DNA of 64,000 nucleotides from Paratissierella sp033809995 (GTDB taxonomy: Bacteria > Bacillota > Clostridia > Tissierellales > Tissierellaceae), in the NCBI GenBank assembly GCA_033809995.1, contig JAPXKQ010000004.1, forward strand, positions 18,412-82,411. The letters run 5' to 3'. Position 1 is the stretch's first letter. The number at the start of each line of letters is the position of its first letter. Below are positions 63,501 to 64,000 of this stretch, one piece after another. Position numbers and translations under genes: made by a program. Under the pieces are notes generated by a model. That model was not told the DNA's origin, made no database searches, and worked only from the letters and a program-made list of their open reading frames with translations.

Positions 63501-63545
63501 TGTTTATAGTTGGGAGTGAATAGTGAATAGTGTTTCCAGCGAAGG

Positions 63546-63600
63546 TGTCATTATGAGCTGGATAGTATAATCACTACCATCGAAGAATCTCCTCTTTTTT
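63546..63600 (+). repeat. Dispersed hairpin repeat (long variant) upstream of the rRNA promoters
   Basis: TGTCATTATGAGC ... ATCGAAGAATCTCCTCTTTTTT, with an inner stem GATAGT / ACTACC-like. AGTGAAT units lie just before it at about 63516-63532. Confidence 0.62.
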
Positions 63601-63620
63601 AAAAATTTTCAAAAATACCG

Positions 63621-63819
63621 TTGACTTTGAATAAAAAAGATGGTAATATTGTAAAAGTCAGTTACGATAAAGAATCTGATTTAAAGCTAATTTTAATAAG
63701 ATAAAAAAAGTAGTTGACAATAGTAAAAAAAGAGAGTATCATATTAAAAGTTGGCTCCAAAAAAGCCGAAGAAATTCTCTAAAAAACAGTTGACAAAATC
63801 CAACAGGATATGTTATACT
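63621..63819 (+). promoter_or_regulatory. Three tandem rRNA promoters
   Basis: P1: TTGACT (63621-63626), 17 nt, TAATAT (63644-63649). P2: TTGACA (63714-63719), 17 nt, TATCAT (63737-63742). P3: TTGACA (63790-63795), 18 nt, TATACT (63814-63819). All face the 16S rRNA gene. Confidence 0.78.
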
Positions 63820-63930
63820 GAAAAAGTCGCCTCAAGAGAGGATGACATGAACCTAGATAATTAAACAGTGTGAGATACTTTGAATTAAGAAACACAAATC
63901 AATGAATAAATAATAGAGCTAGTCAAACTT

Positions 63931-64000
<70 letters not shown>

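Overview
The window is AT-rich DNA of an anaerobic, endospore-forming Firmicute of the Clostridia/Tissierellia type. The evidence is a GerA/GerC/GerB germinant receptor, two small acid-soluble spore proteins, a PdaB-like deacetylase, YtxC, T-box-controlled aminoacyl-tRNA synthetase genes, TTG/GTG starts with strong GGAGG ribosome binding sites, and two in-frame UGA selenocysteine genes. I cannot name the species from sequence alone.

Layout. 1-2.5 kb: a two-component system (kinase cut by the left edge) with a secreted Met/Gly-rich DUF2680-type protein on the opposite strand between kinase and regulator. 2.7-10.9 kb: gerA-gerC-gerB followed 14 bp later by a three-subunit molybdenum hydroxylase and a GntR regulator with a TrkA-C-like domain. 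11-13.6 kb: a selenocysteine peroxiredoxin behind a perfect Fur-type palindrome, small stress or spore proteins, and a glyoxalase / O6-alkylguanine transferase / selenocysteine glutaredoxin-like cluster. 14-19.2 kb: a YyaL-like protein and a minus-strand GlnK/GlnL-like system with a GltS symporter. 19.3-26.5 kb: T-box-trpS, an orphan ABC solute-binding lipoprotein, pgsA, T-box-valS and folC. 26.6-34.6 kb: small genes for spore, nucleotide and stress functions. 34.6-35.4 kb: tRNA-Phe, -Gly and -Cys, with tRNA-Phe 5' fragments upstream and a repeat element inside the tRNA cluster. 35.4-45.6 kb: DUF6873-like gene, ytxC, hisS, T-box-thrS, a compact FtsH-like protease, a PepV-like dipeptidase and infC-rpmI-rplT with a probable AUU start. 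45.7-59.5 kb: KtrAB-type K+ uptake, an rRNA methyltransferase, pheST, zapA, a U32 peptidase, mutS2 and argS. 59.5-63.5 kb: a radical SAM / membrane protein / TPR cluster. The right edge holds an rRNA promoter array with three candidate tandem promoters and the first ~70 nt of a 16S rRNA gene.

Most of the window is housekeeping. The unusual layer is the selenocysteine redox genes and two families of short dispersed repeats. One family is a hairpin ending in GGATCTCC-TTTT. The other is built from a 7-nt TGTGAAT-like unit. The second family appears to supply -35 boxes for two genes, encodes the C-terminus of one protein and interrupts the tRNA cluster. No phage, insertion sequence with a transposase, or CRISPR array is visible.
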